Counted from the stretch's first letter, positions 1 to 9,227 are shown. The stretch: 64,000 bases of DNA from Chloroflexota bacterium (GCA_013112715.1 JABFGB010000012.1:98468-162467), one strand, 5' to 3'. Numbers and translations: made by a program. The notes: generated from the sequence alone by a model not told the origin.

Positions 1-1828
1 AAGGAATCGAGAAGCCGTGTGTGGCATCGCGGGCACGCTCAACATTGGTGATCGTCCAAACGACATGATCGCCCTGTTGAATTTCGACGTGTTCCGGCGT
101 AAAGTGGCTGCGGACGGCGGTCATGCGCACATGGACAACATTACCATCCCGTTCAACACCCTCTTCGCCTTGTTTTACCGAGTTGGGGTCTACGGATTGC
201 GTCAGCGGATTCCAACCTACTTCAGGATAGACATCCCACGCCTTGAGCTTGTCGGCCTTCATGATTTGGGCATAGTGGGGTTCGCCAGCCGTCAGTGGCA
301 AGTCATACAACACTTGCATGGTCTCACCGGATTGCGAAATATCTACCAGTTGCAGATTTTGGGGCAGCAGCGGGCCAGTCGAGAGGAAACGATCAATTGA
401 CCACTTGTTGAGGGCAACCAGATACGTGCCGTCGGGTGAAACGGTGTCCCCTTCAGCGGCAGCGATATGACCGACGTTATATTGAACTGGGATACGGCCT
501 TGCAGCGCCCAGCCATCCTGTGGACGATAACCTTCCGCGCCGAGACTCCACCGTGCAACGGCTGAATCGAGGAACAAGCTGGTATAGGCATAACCCTGAT
601 TGTCAAATTGGGTGTGGAGTGGCCCAAGTCCTAGTTCGACCTGTGTCTCCAGCACGGATTCCAATGGCAGAATCGGCACACCATAGGGGTCGGTTTCGCT
701 GGTGCCTGCTGCAATTGCTGCCTGCAATTTGGCAAAGCTATAGACGCTGACGTGGGGGTCAAGTTTGCCCGCCACCACCATAAAATCACCATGCGGGGCA
801 ATGTCTACACCGTGTGGGCTGCGGGGTTCGGGGACAAAGTAGAGCAGGCCATTTTCGTTGACCGTTTCGAGCGGAATGACGCGCATCCCGTTGATGTCCA
901 CTGTATTTCCCGCTTGGGCAACGGCCTCGGCTGCCTTTAGGTTAATGGCATGTAGATAGTCGTGGGTATTCTGGCTGACGCCTGCTTCAAACGGGGGATT
1001 GCCAGATTCAATACCACCTGTCGCCATTTCGGTATTGATGGAGTTGCAGAAGACCCAACCTTCGGAAACACCTTTACCCGCGTCGCACAGGTCTTGCCAA
1101 TAGGGAGGCAGTTCCATCGCAAATGAGGCACTTTCATCAATGCGCCCCGTAGCACGGTCAAATTTCCAGAACGTAATCATCCCACGATAGCTGCTTTGGT
1201 AATCGCCGATTGGGGCATATTCGCCACCCAGCGGATGGGCATATTGACCACCTTCAACAATGTATTCGGTGTTGGGGGTCACAAACGTACCGCCGTGATC
1301 GTTGAGATAGATGGGGTTGGTGACAATTTGTTTGGTCTCGAAGTCGCGCAGGTCAATCACTGCCACGCGCCCATTGGCTTTATCCCCAATGAACAAATAC
1401 TCGCCATCATATTCGCCATTGGTTTCACTGAGCGACGGGTGGTGCGAATCGCCCCAACGAATTTCTTGACCGTCAATATTGCCTTGATCGAGCACTTCAT
1501 TGCCCGCGCCATAGCCATACCCCTGCCACGGTTCGGGGGTGAACACACCAATGGTACGCAGCAGGCGCATGGATGGAATTCCGATAGCAAAAACCTGTCC
1601 GCTGTGACCGCCCGACGCAAACATGACGTATTCATCCATCACGCCGCTTGGGGTATAGGTCATGGCCGCCGCCCGTAGGTCATCTTCGGTCAGGCCGCGT
1701 GCTTCGGCAATTTCTTGCCAACCCGGTCCCTGCGCCTTGACGTTGGTTTTGGTGGTAAAGGTGCGCCCGACTGAGATACCAATCGCGGCGACCAACACGA
1801 TAATCAGAAACGTTCGCAACTTGCTCAT
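1..1828 (-). CDS. nosZ: Nitrous oxide reductase, clade II (Sec-type), 3' end outside window
   Basis: Reduces N2O to N2 outside the cytoplasmic membrane. I read the frame by hand from an ATG at 1828 (SD AAGGAG just upstream). It stays open to the window edge, about 609 codons. The N-terminus is a plain Sec-like signal (MSKLRTFLIIVLVAAIG) without twin arginines, the mark of clade II enzymes. CuZ histidines are visible in order: GDSHHPS (H129, H130), LNDHGG, SPHGVD, GPLHTQFD, NVGHIAAAEGD and EPHYAQ. The DKANGRVAV segment is typical of the family. The last visible part (HFTPEHVEIQQGDHVVW, then THGF) is the start of the CuA cupredoxin domain; its Cys-x3-Cys lies outside the window. The accessory nos genes would be further left. 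Calling the protein is safe; the end is not visible. Confidence 0.95.
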   Translation of the reverse strand, partial: MSKLRTFLIIVLVAAIGISVGRTFTTKTNVKAQGPGWQEIAEARGLTEDDLRAAAMTYTPSGVMDEYVMFASGGHSGQVFAIGIPSMRLLRTIGVFTPEPWQGYGYGAGNEVLDQGNIDGQEIRWGDSHHPSLSETNGEYDGEYLFIGDKANGRVAVIDLRDFETKQIVTNPIYLNDHGGTFVTPNTEYIVEGGQYAHPLGGEYAPIGDYQSSYRGMITFWKFDRATGRIDESASFAMELPPYWQDLCDAGKGVSEGWVFCNSINTEMATGGIESGNPPFEAGVSQNTHDYLHAINLKAAEAVAQAGNTVDINGMRVIPLETVNENGLLYFVPEPRSPHGVDIAPHGDFMVVAGKLDPHVSVYSFAKLQAAIAAGTSETDPYGVPILPLESVLETQVELGLGPLHTQFDNQGYAYTSLFLDSAVARWSLGAEGYRPQDGWALQGRIPVQYNVGHIAAAEGDTVSPDGTYLVALNKWSIDRFLSTGPLLPQNLQLVDISQSGETMQVLYDLPLTAGEPHYAQIMKADKLKAWDVYPEVGWNPLTQSVDPNSVKQGEEGVERDGNVVHVRMTAVRSHFTPEHVEIQQGDHVVWTITNVERARDATHGFSIP

Positions 1829-1899
1829 AAACACTCCTTGTGCAAGATTCAATTTTCAAATGCCATGCTTACATCTTGCCAAAGGTCTGATTGACGCAC

Positions 1900-1915
1900 T
1901 GTGACTTAAGTCACA
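1900..1915. promoter_or_regulatory. CRP/FNR-family operator upstream of nosZ
   Basis: A perfect 16-bp palindrome, TGTGACTTAAGTCACA, centred about 79 bp upstream of the nosZ start. It matches the CRP-type half-site TGTGA-N6-TCACA exactly. CRP/FNR-superfamily regulators commonly control denitrification genes, so activation of nosZ is the natural reading. I could not place a convincing -10 box. Confidence 0.65.
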
Positions 1916-2208
1916 TGGAGAAAAATTGAACAATCGGAGAGAAAGGGGCAAGGGGATGTGTTTGAGCAGTCGCACGCGAGGGGACTGACGCAGATGACTG
2001 CCTAGATTCAGCACGGTGGCTTTGCCCCATGTCTGAGTGGGTCTTTGAAGAGGATAGGTGAATCACCGACCCATGCCAATCGTGTGCATTTTCGTAGGGT
2101 GGAGCCACAGGCCCCACCTGCTTTTTAGGCGCATTTGACATCAGGCACACAATGAGGAGAGATTTTTTAGAGGGAGGAAAAACTCTGTCGAGATGACGCC
2201 GAAAAAGA
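1916..2208. other. Intergenic region between nosZ and kdgK
   Basis: About 300 bp with no convincing gene. It holds one degenerate repeat A copy and the regions between the nosZ promoter and the kdgK stop. An open frame on the minus strand across it has no start signal and no recognisable protein. Confidence 0.6.
2002..2031 (+). repeat. Dispersed repeat A, copy 1 (degenerate)
   Basis: Core CTAGATTCAGCACGG followed by a weakened hairpin (GGCTTTGCC, CCATG in place of CCGTG). Same family as the copies near 21717, 24501, 25686, 28653, 31906, 55318 and 56167. Confidence 0.75.
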
Positions 2209-3159
2209 TTACCGAAAAGCCGACTGCCGTACCTCAATGAGGCTCATCACTTGGTCGCGGGTACACCACACCACGTCGCCTTGATAGGTCAATTTAAGCG
2301 CGGCTAAGACACTGCCCATTTGCAATCCCCACGTCACCCCCTGCTCCAGATAACCGCACAAAAACCCACCCATAAACGCATCCCCCGCCCCGATTGAATC
2401 CACGACCTGAACGGGCTGGGTGGCTTGGGTGTGCAGTTGACCATCAAAAGCCACGACGGGCTGGCTTTCGTTGGTGATAACGACCACCCGACAGCCGAAT
2501 TCGTCATGGAGGTTTTGGGCAATTGTGGCGGCGTCTCCGCTCATGTGGAGGACGTGATGTGCTTCGTCGAGGCCCATTTTTAAAATATCCGCCTGCGACA
2601 ACAGCGGGCGAATGGTCTGATAGGCCGTGTCGCTTGACCACAATTTGGCGCGATAATTGACATCCAGTGCCATCAATATGCCAGATTGTCGGGTCAAATG
2701 AATGGCATGGCGCACCACCTCGCGCAGGCTTTCGCTGAGAGCCAGCGTAATGCCCGACACATGAAACAGACGGGTGGAACAGAAATAGTCCCAGTCCACC
2801 TCGCCAATGGTCATTTCGGTAAAGGTCGAGCCAGCCCGATCATAAATCACCTGTGGGGGGCGGGGAGGCACGCCATAATCGAGATAATACGACCCCAAGC
2901 GGCCCGTCGGTGCCCACACGACCCCACTGGTATCCACGCCATGCTGCTGCACTGAGGCGGCGGCGCGTCGTCCCAATGAATGATCGGGCAGGCGCGAAAT
3001 CCAGCCTGTTTTGAGACCCATCCGAGCGGCGGCAATCGCCACATTCGATTCTGCTCCCGCAGGCCGGACTTCAAAATAAGGCGCTTGCTCCAACACTTGC
3101 GGCAGGGGCGGGGTGAAACGCAGCATGATTTCACCCATCGTCAAAATATCGAGTGTCAT
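2209..3159 (-). CDS. kdgK: 2-keto-3-deoxygluconate kinase (PfkB family)
   Basis: Phosphorylates KDG to KDPG in the cytoplasm, where the saturated and unsaturated uronate routes meet. 316 aa, normal for the family. PfkB signature DSIGAGDAF with the catalytic Asp at residue 260; DVNYRAKLW (166-174) is typical of KDG kinases, and the N-terminal GEIMLRF and PAGAESNVA segments fit the sugar-binding part. ATG at 3159 has an AGAGGG Shine-Dalgarno 5 nt upstream. Last gene of lacI-uxaC-uxaE-kdgK, 11 nt after uxaE, so expected to be repressed by the adjacent LacI protein. Confidence 0.92.
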   Translation of the reverse strand: MTLDILTMGEIMLRFTPPLPQVLEQAPYFEVRPAGAESNVAIAAARMGLKTGWISRLPDHSLGRRAAASVQQHGVDTSGVVWAPTGRLGSYYLDYGVPPRPPQVIYDRAGSTFTEMTIGEVDWDYFCSTRLFHVSGITLALSESLREVVRHAIHLTRQSGILMALDVNYRAKLWSSDTAYQTIRPLLSQADILKMGLDEAHHVLHMSGDAATIAQNLHDEFGCRVVVITNESQPVVAFDGQLHTQATQPVQVVDSIGAGDAFMGGFLCGYLEQGVTWGLQMGSVLAALKLTYQGDVVWCTRDQVMSLIEVRQSAFR

Positions 3160-3170
3160 CGTGCCCTCTG

Positions 3171-4559
3171 CTATGATTTTTGGGTGCTAAAAGGTTGCAA
3201 ATGTCTATCAAAGTGGCACTTCAGCCCCGCATGATAGTCGGTTTCATATTGCCGCAACGTGCTGTGCAGCACCGCCCCATAGGTGTTCAGAATTGAGCCA
3301 AACGTGACATGCAAAACCTGCCGCGCATCAAAATGATCGAGCAGGTCGGGCAGTTCGTCGTCGGGTACATTTTTGGGCATCCGCTCCAATTCCGCCGAGA
3401 CATGATAGGTCTTGCGGTCGGTTTCGTAGCGGGCTACACAGAAATTGAGCATCTCGCGGAACAGCTTGGGTTGTTTGGCGGCCAAGATGCGCAGGGCCTC
3501 CAGATAGCTGGTGCCAGCGGTTTTGAGATGCACCAAGCCTTTGGTGTGGCGCATGGCGATGGGATAAACCGAAAATTTATCCGACCCGCTGTGTAGACTC
3601 AGTTTATATGTCCGGCCAAAAAAGTTCTGAATGGCGGCATGTCCGGCGATATTACGATCTAGTTCGGCAAGGTCGCCGATATAATCCACGCCTTTTTCAA
3701 AGCGACCCACAAAACGCGGGGCGATGCTGACCACCGGAATTTGCAGGCGTTTGAGTTCGCTCACGATATAAAAATGCTCGGCAAACGAGGTCGGGATGTC
3801 GGTCTCATCTACCGACATCTCCAGATCGAAAGCGGCAAGGCGGGTCAGCAAATAACGCGCCATATTGACCATGTGGACGACGGCCTTGCCATATTTCGCG
3901 GCGGCTTTGAGCAGGGTGTATTCATCCAAATGCAGATGGAGTGTCGGCCAATCTCTCAGATAATCTTCCAATAGGCGCTTGGGGTCACTGGATAAAACAC
4001 TCCATTCCAGCTGCTGCACTTTTTGACGCAGGGTTTCCAAATCATCGGTCTCGGCGTCGTTATCTACAAAATCGCCGGGGTCAATCGTAAAAAAGGTATA
4101 GCCCGCCGCGATGAACTGGTCAAGATCGGCAGTCGTTTTTTGGTGATCGGCATCCGCGCCCCATGCCGTCTGCCAATTGCTTTCCAAGACCCCCCACATG
4201 GCATCATCCATCACCTGCTGCGGGCTGCGTCCGGTGCGGGTGTTTTCGCGGACAGACTGTTGGGCAAAAATCGGCGCAATCCCGGTTCCATAAACGGCCT
4301 GTGCATGACCGGGCGTGGCGATGCCGAGACGATCTCCGAATCCGGCGGAGGTGGCTAATCCCAGCGGTTGTGGCTTGAGCCATGATAGGCGCTGGCGGAT
4401 TTCGGCGGCGTTGTGGGCATTGAGGGGACAAACCAACCCAGCATCCCCCGCCATACCTTCAAAACCCTGTGTATCCCCGCTGACGACCAGATGTTTGCCT
4501 TGCTGCGTGCGAACGAGGGTATATGTTGTGTCTGCCTGCTGAATCTGCTGAAGGTTCAT
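3171..4559 (-). CDS. uxaE: Tagaturonate epimerase (UxaE family)
   Basis: 462 aa protein resembling the Thermotoga-type UxaE, which interconverts D-tagaturonate and D-fructuronate. Through this step galacturonate can enter the fructuronate-mannonate branch, without the altronate enzymes UxaB and UxaA, neither of which is in this window. I recognise the family from its overall sequence (for example HSGSDKFSVYP and the C-terminal LHVTFGSIL region) rather than a short catalytic signature. Its start overlaps the uxaC stop by 4 nt (ATGA), indicating translational coupling. It lies between uxaC and kdgK. A wrong substrate assignment within the family is possible, but the operon supports this one. 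Confidence 0.85.
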   Translation of the reverse strand: MNLQQIQQADTTYTLVRTQQGKHLVVSGDTQGFEGMAGDAGLVCPLNAHNAAEIRQRLSWLKPQPLGLATSAGFGDRLGIATPGHAQAVYGTGIAPIFAQQSVRENTRTGRSPQQVMDDAMWGVLESNWQTAWGADADHQKTTADLDQFIAAGYTFFTIDPGDFVDNDAETDDLETLRQKVQQLEWSVLSSDPKRLLEDYLRDWPTLHLHLDEYTLLKAAAKYGKAVVHMVNMARYLLTRLAAFDLEMSVDETDIPTSFAEHFYIVSELKRLQIPVVSIAPRFVGRFEKGVDYIGDLAELDRNIAGHAAIQNFFGRTYKLSLHSGSDKFSVYPIAMRHTKGLVHLKTAGTSYLEALRILAAKQPKLFREMLNFCVARYETDRKTYHVSAELERMPKNVPDDELPDLLDHFDARQVLHVTFGSILNTYGAVLHSTLRQYETDYHAGLKCHFDRHLQPFSTQKS

Positions 4560-5968
4560 GCTTTCTCTCCCACTTGCATTCGGTAGGCCCGTTTCGCCAA
4601 GCCATACGCTAAATCGTGCATCATCTCCCCCGCGTCCTCTTCATCCACAATCCGCCGCGTCACCAGATCGGCCACCCAATTCGCGCTGGCCCGTCGCCAC
4701 ACATCATGCCGTGCAGGGATGGATGGGAATGCGCGGGTGTCGTCGTTAAACCCGGCGGTGTTATACAGTCCGGCGGTCTCAATCACCTGATCGAAATAGC
4801 GGGCCATGCCGTTGAAGCTGTCAAAGAACCACCACGGCGGGCCGAGGCGCAGGGCGGGGTAGTGACCTGCCAGCGGGGCAAGTTCGCGGCTGTAGGTCGT
4901 TTCATCCAGCGTAAACAGAATCAGGGTCAGGCGTGGGTCACTGCCATAACAATCGAGGAGGGGTTTCAGCGCACGGGTAAATTCGGTCTGGATGGGAATA
5001 TCCGCCCCCATATCCCGTCCGAAATGCTCAAAAATTTGCGGGTTATGATTGCGGAACGCCCCAATGTGCAACTGCATGACCAAGCCATCTTCGACGCTCA
5101 TCCGCGCCATCTCAATCAGCATGTGTCCGGTGAAACGACGGGCATCATCCGCATGGAGATGGCCGCTAAGGGCACGCGCAAAAATGGCCTCGGCGGTGGC
5201 GGAGGTTAGGTGTTCGGTATGGGCCGTCAATGCGGCATGATCGGTGGCAACTGCCCCCATCTGTTTAAAGAAAGCGCGGCGGTTTTCGAGAGCCGTGATA
5301 AAACTGGCATAACTGCCAACCTCGATTCCACTCACATGACTGAGTTGGTGAATGCTGTCTAGCCAGTTGGGGCTGTCCAGATTGACCACCCCATCCGGGC
5401 GAAAGGTGGGGATGATAGTGGCCGACCAGCCGGAGGCATGTATTTTGGTGTGATAGGTCAAGGGGTCGGTGGCGGGGTCGGTGGTGGCTAGTGTTTCGAT
5501 CTTAAAGCGCTCAAATAGTCGGCGCGGGACAAATTCAGGTTGGGCCAGTCTGTCGGCGATGGCATCATAAATGGCTTGGGCCGTGCGGCTGGTCAATTTT
5601 TCGGGGATACCAAACATCTGCTCCAGTTCATCCTTGATCCAGATGCCCGTCGGTGTGCCCCGAAACAGATAAAAATGGTCGGCGAAAATCTGCCAAATAC
5701 GCCGATGGTCAGTCTCAACAAGAGCACCATCACGGCGCGGAATACCGAGCGATTCCAATGCGATACCTTGTGAATAGAGCATCCGAAAAATATAGTGGTC
5801 AGGGATAATCAATAAATCAACGGGGGTGCCAAACTGATAATCGGCCTCGGCAAACAAGCGCGGATCCACATGCCCATGTGGACAAATGAGCGGCAAGTGG
5901 GCAATGGCCTGATACAACTCATAGGCTAACGGGGAATTTAAATAACGTTCTTCAATTTTTACTTTCAT
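4556..5968 (-). CDS. uxaC: Glucuronate/galacturonate isomerase
   Basis: Isomerises D-galacturonate to D-tagaturonate and D-glucuronate to D-fructuronate. 470 aa, the family length. The metal-binding HxH motif of the amidohydrolase fold is in CPHGHVDP (H31, H33); the WWFFDSFNGM and FNDDTRAF segments are also characteristic of UxaC. It starts 2 nt after the lacI stop and overlaps uxaE by 4 nt, so regulator and enzymes share one transcript. First enzyme for saturated uronates in this locus. Confidence 0.95.
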   Translation of the reverse strand: MKVKIEERYLNSPLAYELYQAIAHLPLICPHGHVDPRLFAEADYQFGTPVDLLIIPDHYIFRMLYSQGIALESLGIPRRDGALVETDHRRIWQIFADHFYLFRGTPTGIWIKDELEQMFGIPEKLTSRTAQAIYDAIADRLAQPEFVPRRLFERFKIETLATTDPATDPLTYHTKIHASGWSATIIPTFRPDGVVNLDSPNWLDSIHQLSHVSGIEVGSYASFITALENRRAFFKQMGAVATDHAALTAHTEHLTSATAEAIFARALSGHLHADDARRFTGHMLIEMARMSVEDGLVMQLHIGAFRNHNPQIFEHFGRDMGADIPIQTEFTRALKPLLDCYGSDPRLTLILFTLDETTYSRELAPLAGHYPALRLGPPWWFFDSFNGMARYFDQVIETAGLYNTAGFNDDTRAFPSIPARHDVWRRASANWVADLVTRRIVDEEDAGEMMHDLAYGLAKRAYRMQVGEKA

Positions 5969-5970
5969 TT

Positions 5971-6975
5971 TTAGGTGCTCTCTCGAATAATGAGGACATC
6001 ATCATAGTGATGCTCATAATAGGTTAAATCTCCTTCAACCCGTCGGAGCAGCAGTTCCGCTGCCATCGTCCCAATGTGGTACTTATCGCTCCGAAAGGTG
6101 GTCAGGGGTGGGGTGACTTGGCTTGCCATCAAAATGTCATCACCGCCGATAAGGGCCAAATCCTGCGGGATACGAAGGCCTTGTTCGACAGCAGCCCGCA
6201 TGACACCTAGCGCCACAAGGTCATTCCCGGCGATGACTGCATCCAGTTCCGGGTGTTCGGCCAGCAATACCTTGCCCGTCTCATAGCCCGCCTGCCATGT
6301 GGGTTTGCAGGTGGCGTACCAGCTGGGATTTACCGGAATGTGCAGGGCTTGGAGTTCCTGCATAAACATATCGAGATTCACGCTAGAAATACTGCGCACC
6401 AGATTGACATACCCAATCCGCCGCCGGCCTGTTTCATAGAGATATTTGGCGGCCAGCACCGCCCGATACCCGCGTGGATGGAGGGTTGTGACCACGCTGC
6501 CCAAATGATGGGGCAAATTGCGATTGACCACCACAATCGCCGAGTGTTTCTCGATGAGGGGGATGAGTTCATCATCGGATAGGCGAGACGAACACACGAT
6601 AATGCCGTCCACCATCGTGGATTCCAGTTGGTCAAGGATGGCCTTTTCGCGTTCGGGGTTTTCGTTGCTATTCGCCAGCATCACATTGTAGCCTTCGCGC
6701 CAAAAAAATTCCTCCACCCCTTGAAGGATTTCGGTGAAATAGGGATTGGTGATGTCGGGGGCGACAAAGCCGATCATGTAGGTGCGTTTGGTGACGAGGG
6801 TGCGGGCAGCGCGGTTGGGGCGATATTCCAACTTCTCTATAATCTCGCGGACGTGCTGGCGGGTCTCATCACTAATCCGGCCCGTCCCATGAATTACTCG
6901 TGAGACGGTCATCATAGAGACGCCAGCTTCGCGTGCTACGTCGGCCAGAGTTGCTCTTTGTGGTTTGCGAGTCAT
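5971..6975 (-). CDS. LacI-family repressor of the uronate regulon
   Basis: Probable repressor of both divergent operons. I choose ATG 6975 because the HTH follows at once (ATLADVAREAGVSMMTVSRV, residues 8-27). The open frame reaches 7068, but that extension runs into the promoter region and has no LacI-like sequence. The product is 334 aa with a periplasmic-binding-protein-like effector domain (GFVAPDITNPYF, GGDDILMA). It is divergent from the importer operon, with three operators in the gap, and first in an operon with uxaC, so it is probably autoregulated. The effector is likely a pathway intermediate such as KDG or a uronate (inference). Confidence 0.9.
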   Translation of the reverse strand: MTRKPQRATLADVAREAGVSMMTVSRVIHGTGRISDETRQHVREIIEKLEYRPNRAARTLVTKRTYMIGFVAPDITNPYFTEILQGVEEFFWREGYNVMLANSNENPEREKAILDQLESTMVDGIIVCSSRLSDDELIPLIEKHSAIVVVNRNLPHHLGSVVTTLHPRGYRAVLAAKYLYETGRRRIGYVNLVRSISSVNLDMFMQELQALHIPVNPSWYATCKPTWQAGYETGKVLLAEHPELDAVIAGNDLVALGVMRAAVEQGLRIPQDLALIGGDDILMASQVTPPLTTFRSDKYHIGTMAAELLLRRVEGDLTYYEHHYDDVLIIREST

Positions 6976-7012
6976 ACCTATACCAATTGTCAATAGTCGA
7001 AAAACACAAAAT

Positions 7013-7041
7013 TTGACAAAATCCAAAAACCATTTTATATT
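7013..7041 (+). promoter_or_regulatory. Sigma-70 type promoter of the importer/lyase operon
   Basis: TTGACA (7013-7018), a 17-bp spacer and TATATT (7036-7041): a perfect -35 and a 5/6 -10. The first LacI operator starts 7 bp after the -10, overlapping the expected transcription start, the usual position for repression. Confidence 0.8.
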
Positions 7042-7047
7042 ATATGA

Positions 7048-7059
7048 GTTAACGCTAAC
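7048..7059. promoter_or_regulatory. LacI operator O1
   Basis: GTTAACGCTAAC, a near-perfect palindrome with the central CG typical of LacI operators. It sits on the predicted start site of the plus-strand operon. Confidence 0.8.
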
Positions 7060-7090
7060 CTTTGCCAACTATTCTTTGAATGTTTTCAGG

Positions 7091-7102
7091 GTTAACGCTA
7101 AC
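7091..7102. promoter_or_regulatory. LacI operator O2
   Basis: GTTAACGCTAAC again, 43 bp from O1 (about four helical turns), so repressors at O1 and O2 would face the same side of the DNA. Confidence 0.8.
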
Positions 7103-7134
7103 TCAATAAGTCGAGTTTTGGTCGCTTTACTAGA

Positions 7135-7146
7135 GTTAGCGCTAAC
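7135..7146. promoter_or_regulatory. LacI operator O3
   Basis: GTTAGCGCTAAC, a perfect palindrome, 44 bp from O2 and upstream of the binding-protein gene. It completes an evenly spaced set of three. Confidence 0.8.
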
Positions 7147-7237
7147 TCGACCCCAAAATAATATCGAGAGAAAGGAGCAACACGACATCAAAAAGCCGTT
7201 CTGTTCCAATTTTTCAAGCAATATTTTAGGAGGGATG

Positions 7238-9145
7238 ATGTACAAGCGAATTCTGCCTTTTGTAATTGTATGTGTTTTAATTGCTTCTGCTTTTGTTGCA
7301 CTACCCCGCCAAACGGCGGCCCAAGATGGCACCGCCTATAAAGAAGCCCCAATGCTGGCCGAAAAAGTTGCGGCTGGTGAACTCCCCCCTGTTGAAGAAC
7401 GCCTCCCCGCTAACCCACTCGTCGTTCCACTGGCTGAAGGGGATACGATTGGTGTCTATGGCGGGACATGGCATCGTGCATGGCGCGGCGTGGATGACTT
7501 CCACTGCTTTGGTCGTATCACCTATGACCCCGTGCTGCGTTGGCCGCGTAACCCCTCGGATGCCGTGCAAGAAAATCTGGCTGAAAGCTGGGAATTTGGC
7601 GATGAGGGCAAATCCCTGACCCTGAACTTCCGCCCCGGCCTAAAGTGGTCAGACGGTGTGCCGTTCACGGTGGATGATGTGATCTTCTGGTGGGAAGACA
7701 TCGAAAACGACCCTAATATCACCGCTGCCGTACATGGTGAGTGGATGATTGGTGGCGAGCCAATGACGCTTGAACGAGTGGATGATGACACTATCACCCT
7801 ACACTTCGCTGCCCCCAATGGGTTGGCCGAGACCGTCGGTTTGGCCTTCCATGGCAATCAATGGCCGCTGGGTTTTGAGCGCTTTGGTTTCTTTGCCCCG
7901 CGTCACTATCTGGAACAATTCCATCCCAAATATAACAGCGACGCCACCTACGAACAGTTTGAAGAAAAAGCCTTCGACTATAACGTAGATCGCCCGGTGA
8001 TGACGGCGTGGAAGATTACGGAATACGAAGCCGGTACAACCCTCGTGGTTGCTGAACGTAACCCCTACTACTGGAAAGTGGACGAAGAAGGCAACCAACT
8101 GCCCTACATTGACTATGTGTATCTACACTTGGTTGAAGGCGTGGACGGCGTAAATGCAATGGGTATCGCGGGCGACCTCGATATGCAGGCCCGTGCCATT
8201 GACCTCGCCCAATTTCCGGTCTATATGGACAATGCCGAAGAAGGCAACTATCACATGCTGTTGTGGCCGCAGGCCCAAGCCTCCTCCGCAACCCTGTGGT
8301 TCAACCAGAGCTATCCCGATGACAAATATCGCACGTTGTTCCAAGACCTGCGCTTCCGTAAAGCCATGTCACACGCAATTGACCGTGAAGCTATCAACGA
8401 AATCGCCTTCTTGGGTCAAGGTGTGCCGCGTACCATTACGGTTGTGCCCGATTCCCCGTACTACATCCCCGAACTGGAAAATGTAAACGGTGAATATGAT
8501 GTTGATCTGGCGACCTCCTTACTAGACGAAATCGGCCTGCAAAAAGGTGATGACGGCTTCTATAATTTCGCGGATGGCTCGGACATCCTCATCTTGATTG
8601 AAACTTCCAATACATCCTCTGGTATCCAAGACTCGTTGGAACTCATTGCTGAATGGTGGAACACCGTTGGTATCGAGACCCAAGTACAAACCTCGACCCG
8701 TGACGTGTTCTGGCCGCGTGCTGGTGCCAATGAAGTCATGGTTGCCACATGGACAACCGATCGTGGCTTGCTGCCGATGGTTGACCCCATCTACATTTTC
8801 CCCTTTGACGAGCGCTCTTGGATGGCCCCGGCCTATGGTACGTGGTACAAGACGGGCGGCGCTGAAGGTCTGGAACCCACCGACGAGTTCAAGGCGGCGA
8901 TGGCCCTCTATGACGAATACAAGCTGACGACTGATCCAGCCCGTCAGATTGAAATTGGCAAGGAACTGGTTCGGATGTCCACCGAAAATCTGTGGACGCT
9001 CGGTACAGTGGGTCTGGTGCCCAATCCTGTCGTTGTGAAGAACAACTTCATGAACGTTGCGGAAAATCACACCGCCGACTGGATTATCATGACCCCCGGT
9101 ACGATGAATCCCGAACACTTCTATTTCTCTGATGGCGGAGAATAA
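7238..9145 (+). CDS. ABC transporter substrate-binding protein, family 5 (oligouronide type)
   Basis: Extracytoplasmic binding protein of a Dpp/Opp-type importer. I place the start at the second of two adjacent ATGs (7238) after the AGGAGGG at 7228; the reading frame reaches 6965 but crosses the promoter and operators. The product starts with a signal peptide (MYKRILPFVIVCVLIASAF, cleaved near TAAQ) and has no lipobox cysteine. The mature part has family-5 features (LNFRPGLKWSDGVPFTVDDV, RNPYYW, FRKAMSHAIDREAI), 635 aa in all. Family 5 carries peptides and also oligosaccharides; linkage to lyases and KduI suggests oligogalacturonides or related uronides. A hairpin follows the stop. Confidence 0.88.
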   Translation: MYKRILPFVIVCVLIASAFVALPRQTAAQDGTAYKEAPMLAEKVAAGELPPVEERLPANPLVVPLAEGDTIGVYGGTWHRAWRGVDDFHCFGRITYDPVLRWPRNPSDAVQENLAESWEFGDEGKSLTLNFRPGLKWSDGVPFTVDDVIFWWEDIENDPNITAAVHGEWMIGGEPMTLERVDDDTITLHFAAPNGLAETVGLAFHGNQWPLGFERFGFFAPRHYLEQFHPKYNSDATYEQFEEKAFDYNVDRPVMTAWKITEYEAGTTLVVAERNPYYWKVDEEGNQLPYIDYVYLHLVEGVDGVNAMGIAGDLDMQARAIDLAQFPVYMDNAEEGNYHMLLWPQAQASSATLWFNQSYPDDKYRTLFQDLRFRKAMSHAIDREAINEIAFLGQGVPRTITVVPDSPYYIPELENVNGEYDVDLATSLLDEIGLQKGDDGFYNFADGSDILILIETSNTSSGIQDSLELIAEWWNTVGIETQVQTSTRDVFWPRAGANEVMVATWTTDRGLLPMVDPIYIFPFDERSWMAPAYGTWYKTGGAEGLEPTDEFKAAMALYDEYKLTTDPARQIEIGKELVRMSTENLWTLGTVGLVPNPVVVKNNFMNVAENHTADWIIMTPGTMNPEHFYFSDGGE

Positions 9146-9165
9146 CAGATCACTTTAAGTTAGAG

Positions 9166-9212
9166 GGTGGGGATACCCTCCCCACCTCCCCTTAGAAGCC
9201 TTTAAGTTTTTT
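9166..9212 (+). terminator. Stem-loop between binding protein and permeases
   Basis: Seven-bp perfect stem GGTGGGG/CCCCACC (9166-9186), with a run of T residues about 20 nt later (ending near 9212). Probably a partial terminator or 3' stabiliser that leaves more binding-protein message than permease message; the effect is inferred. Confidence 0.5.
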
Positions 9213-9227
9213 GACGGAGAATAAAAA

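Noticed and set aside
1196..1678. Long plus-strand reading frame over the left end
   Set aside because: It lies opposite the nosZ frame, which has an intact family sequence. The plus frame has no recognisable protein.
1911..2237. 108-codon minus-strand frame after kdgK
   Set aside because: It overlaps the kdgK end and a repeat A copy, has no ribosome site and no family pattern.
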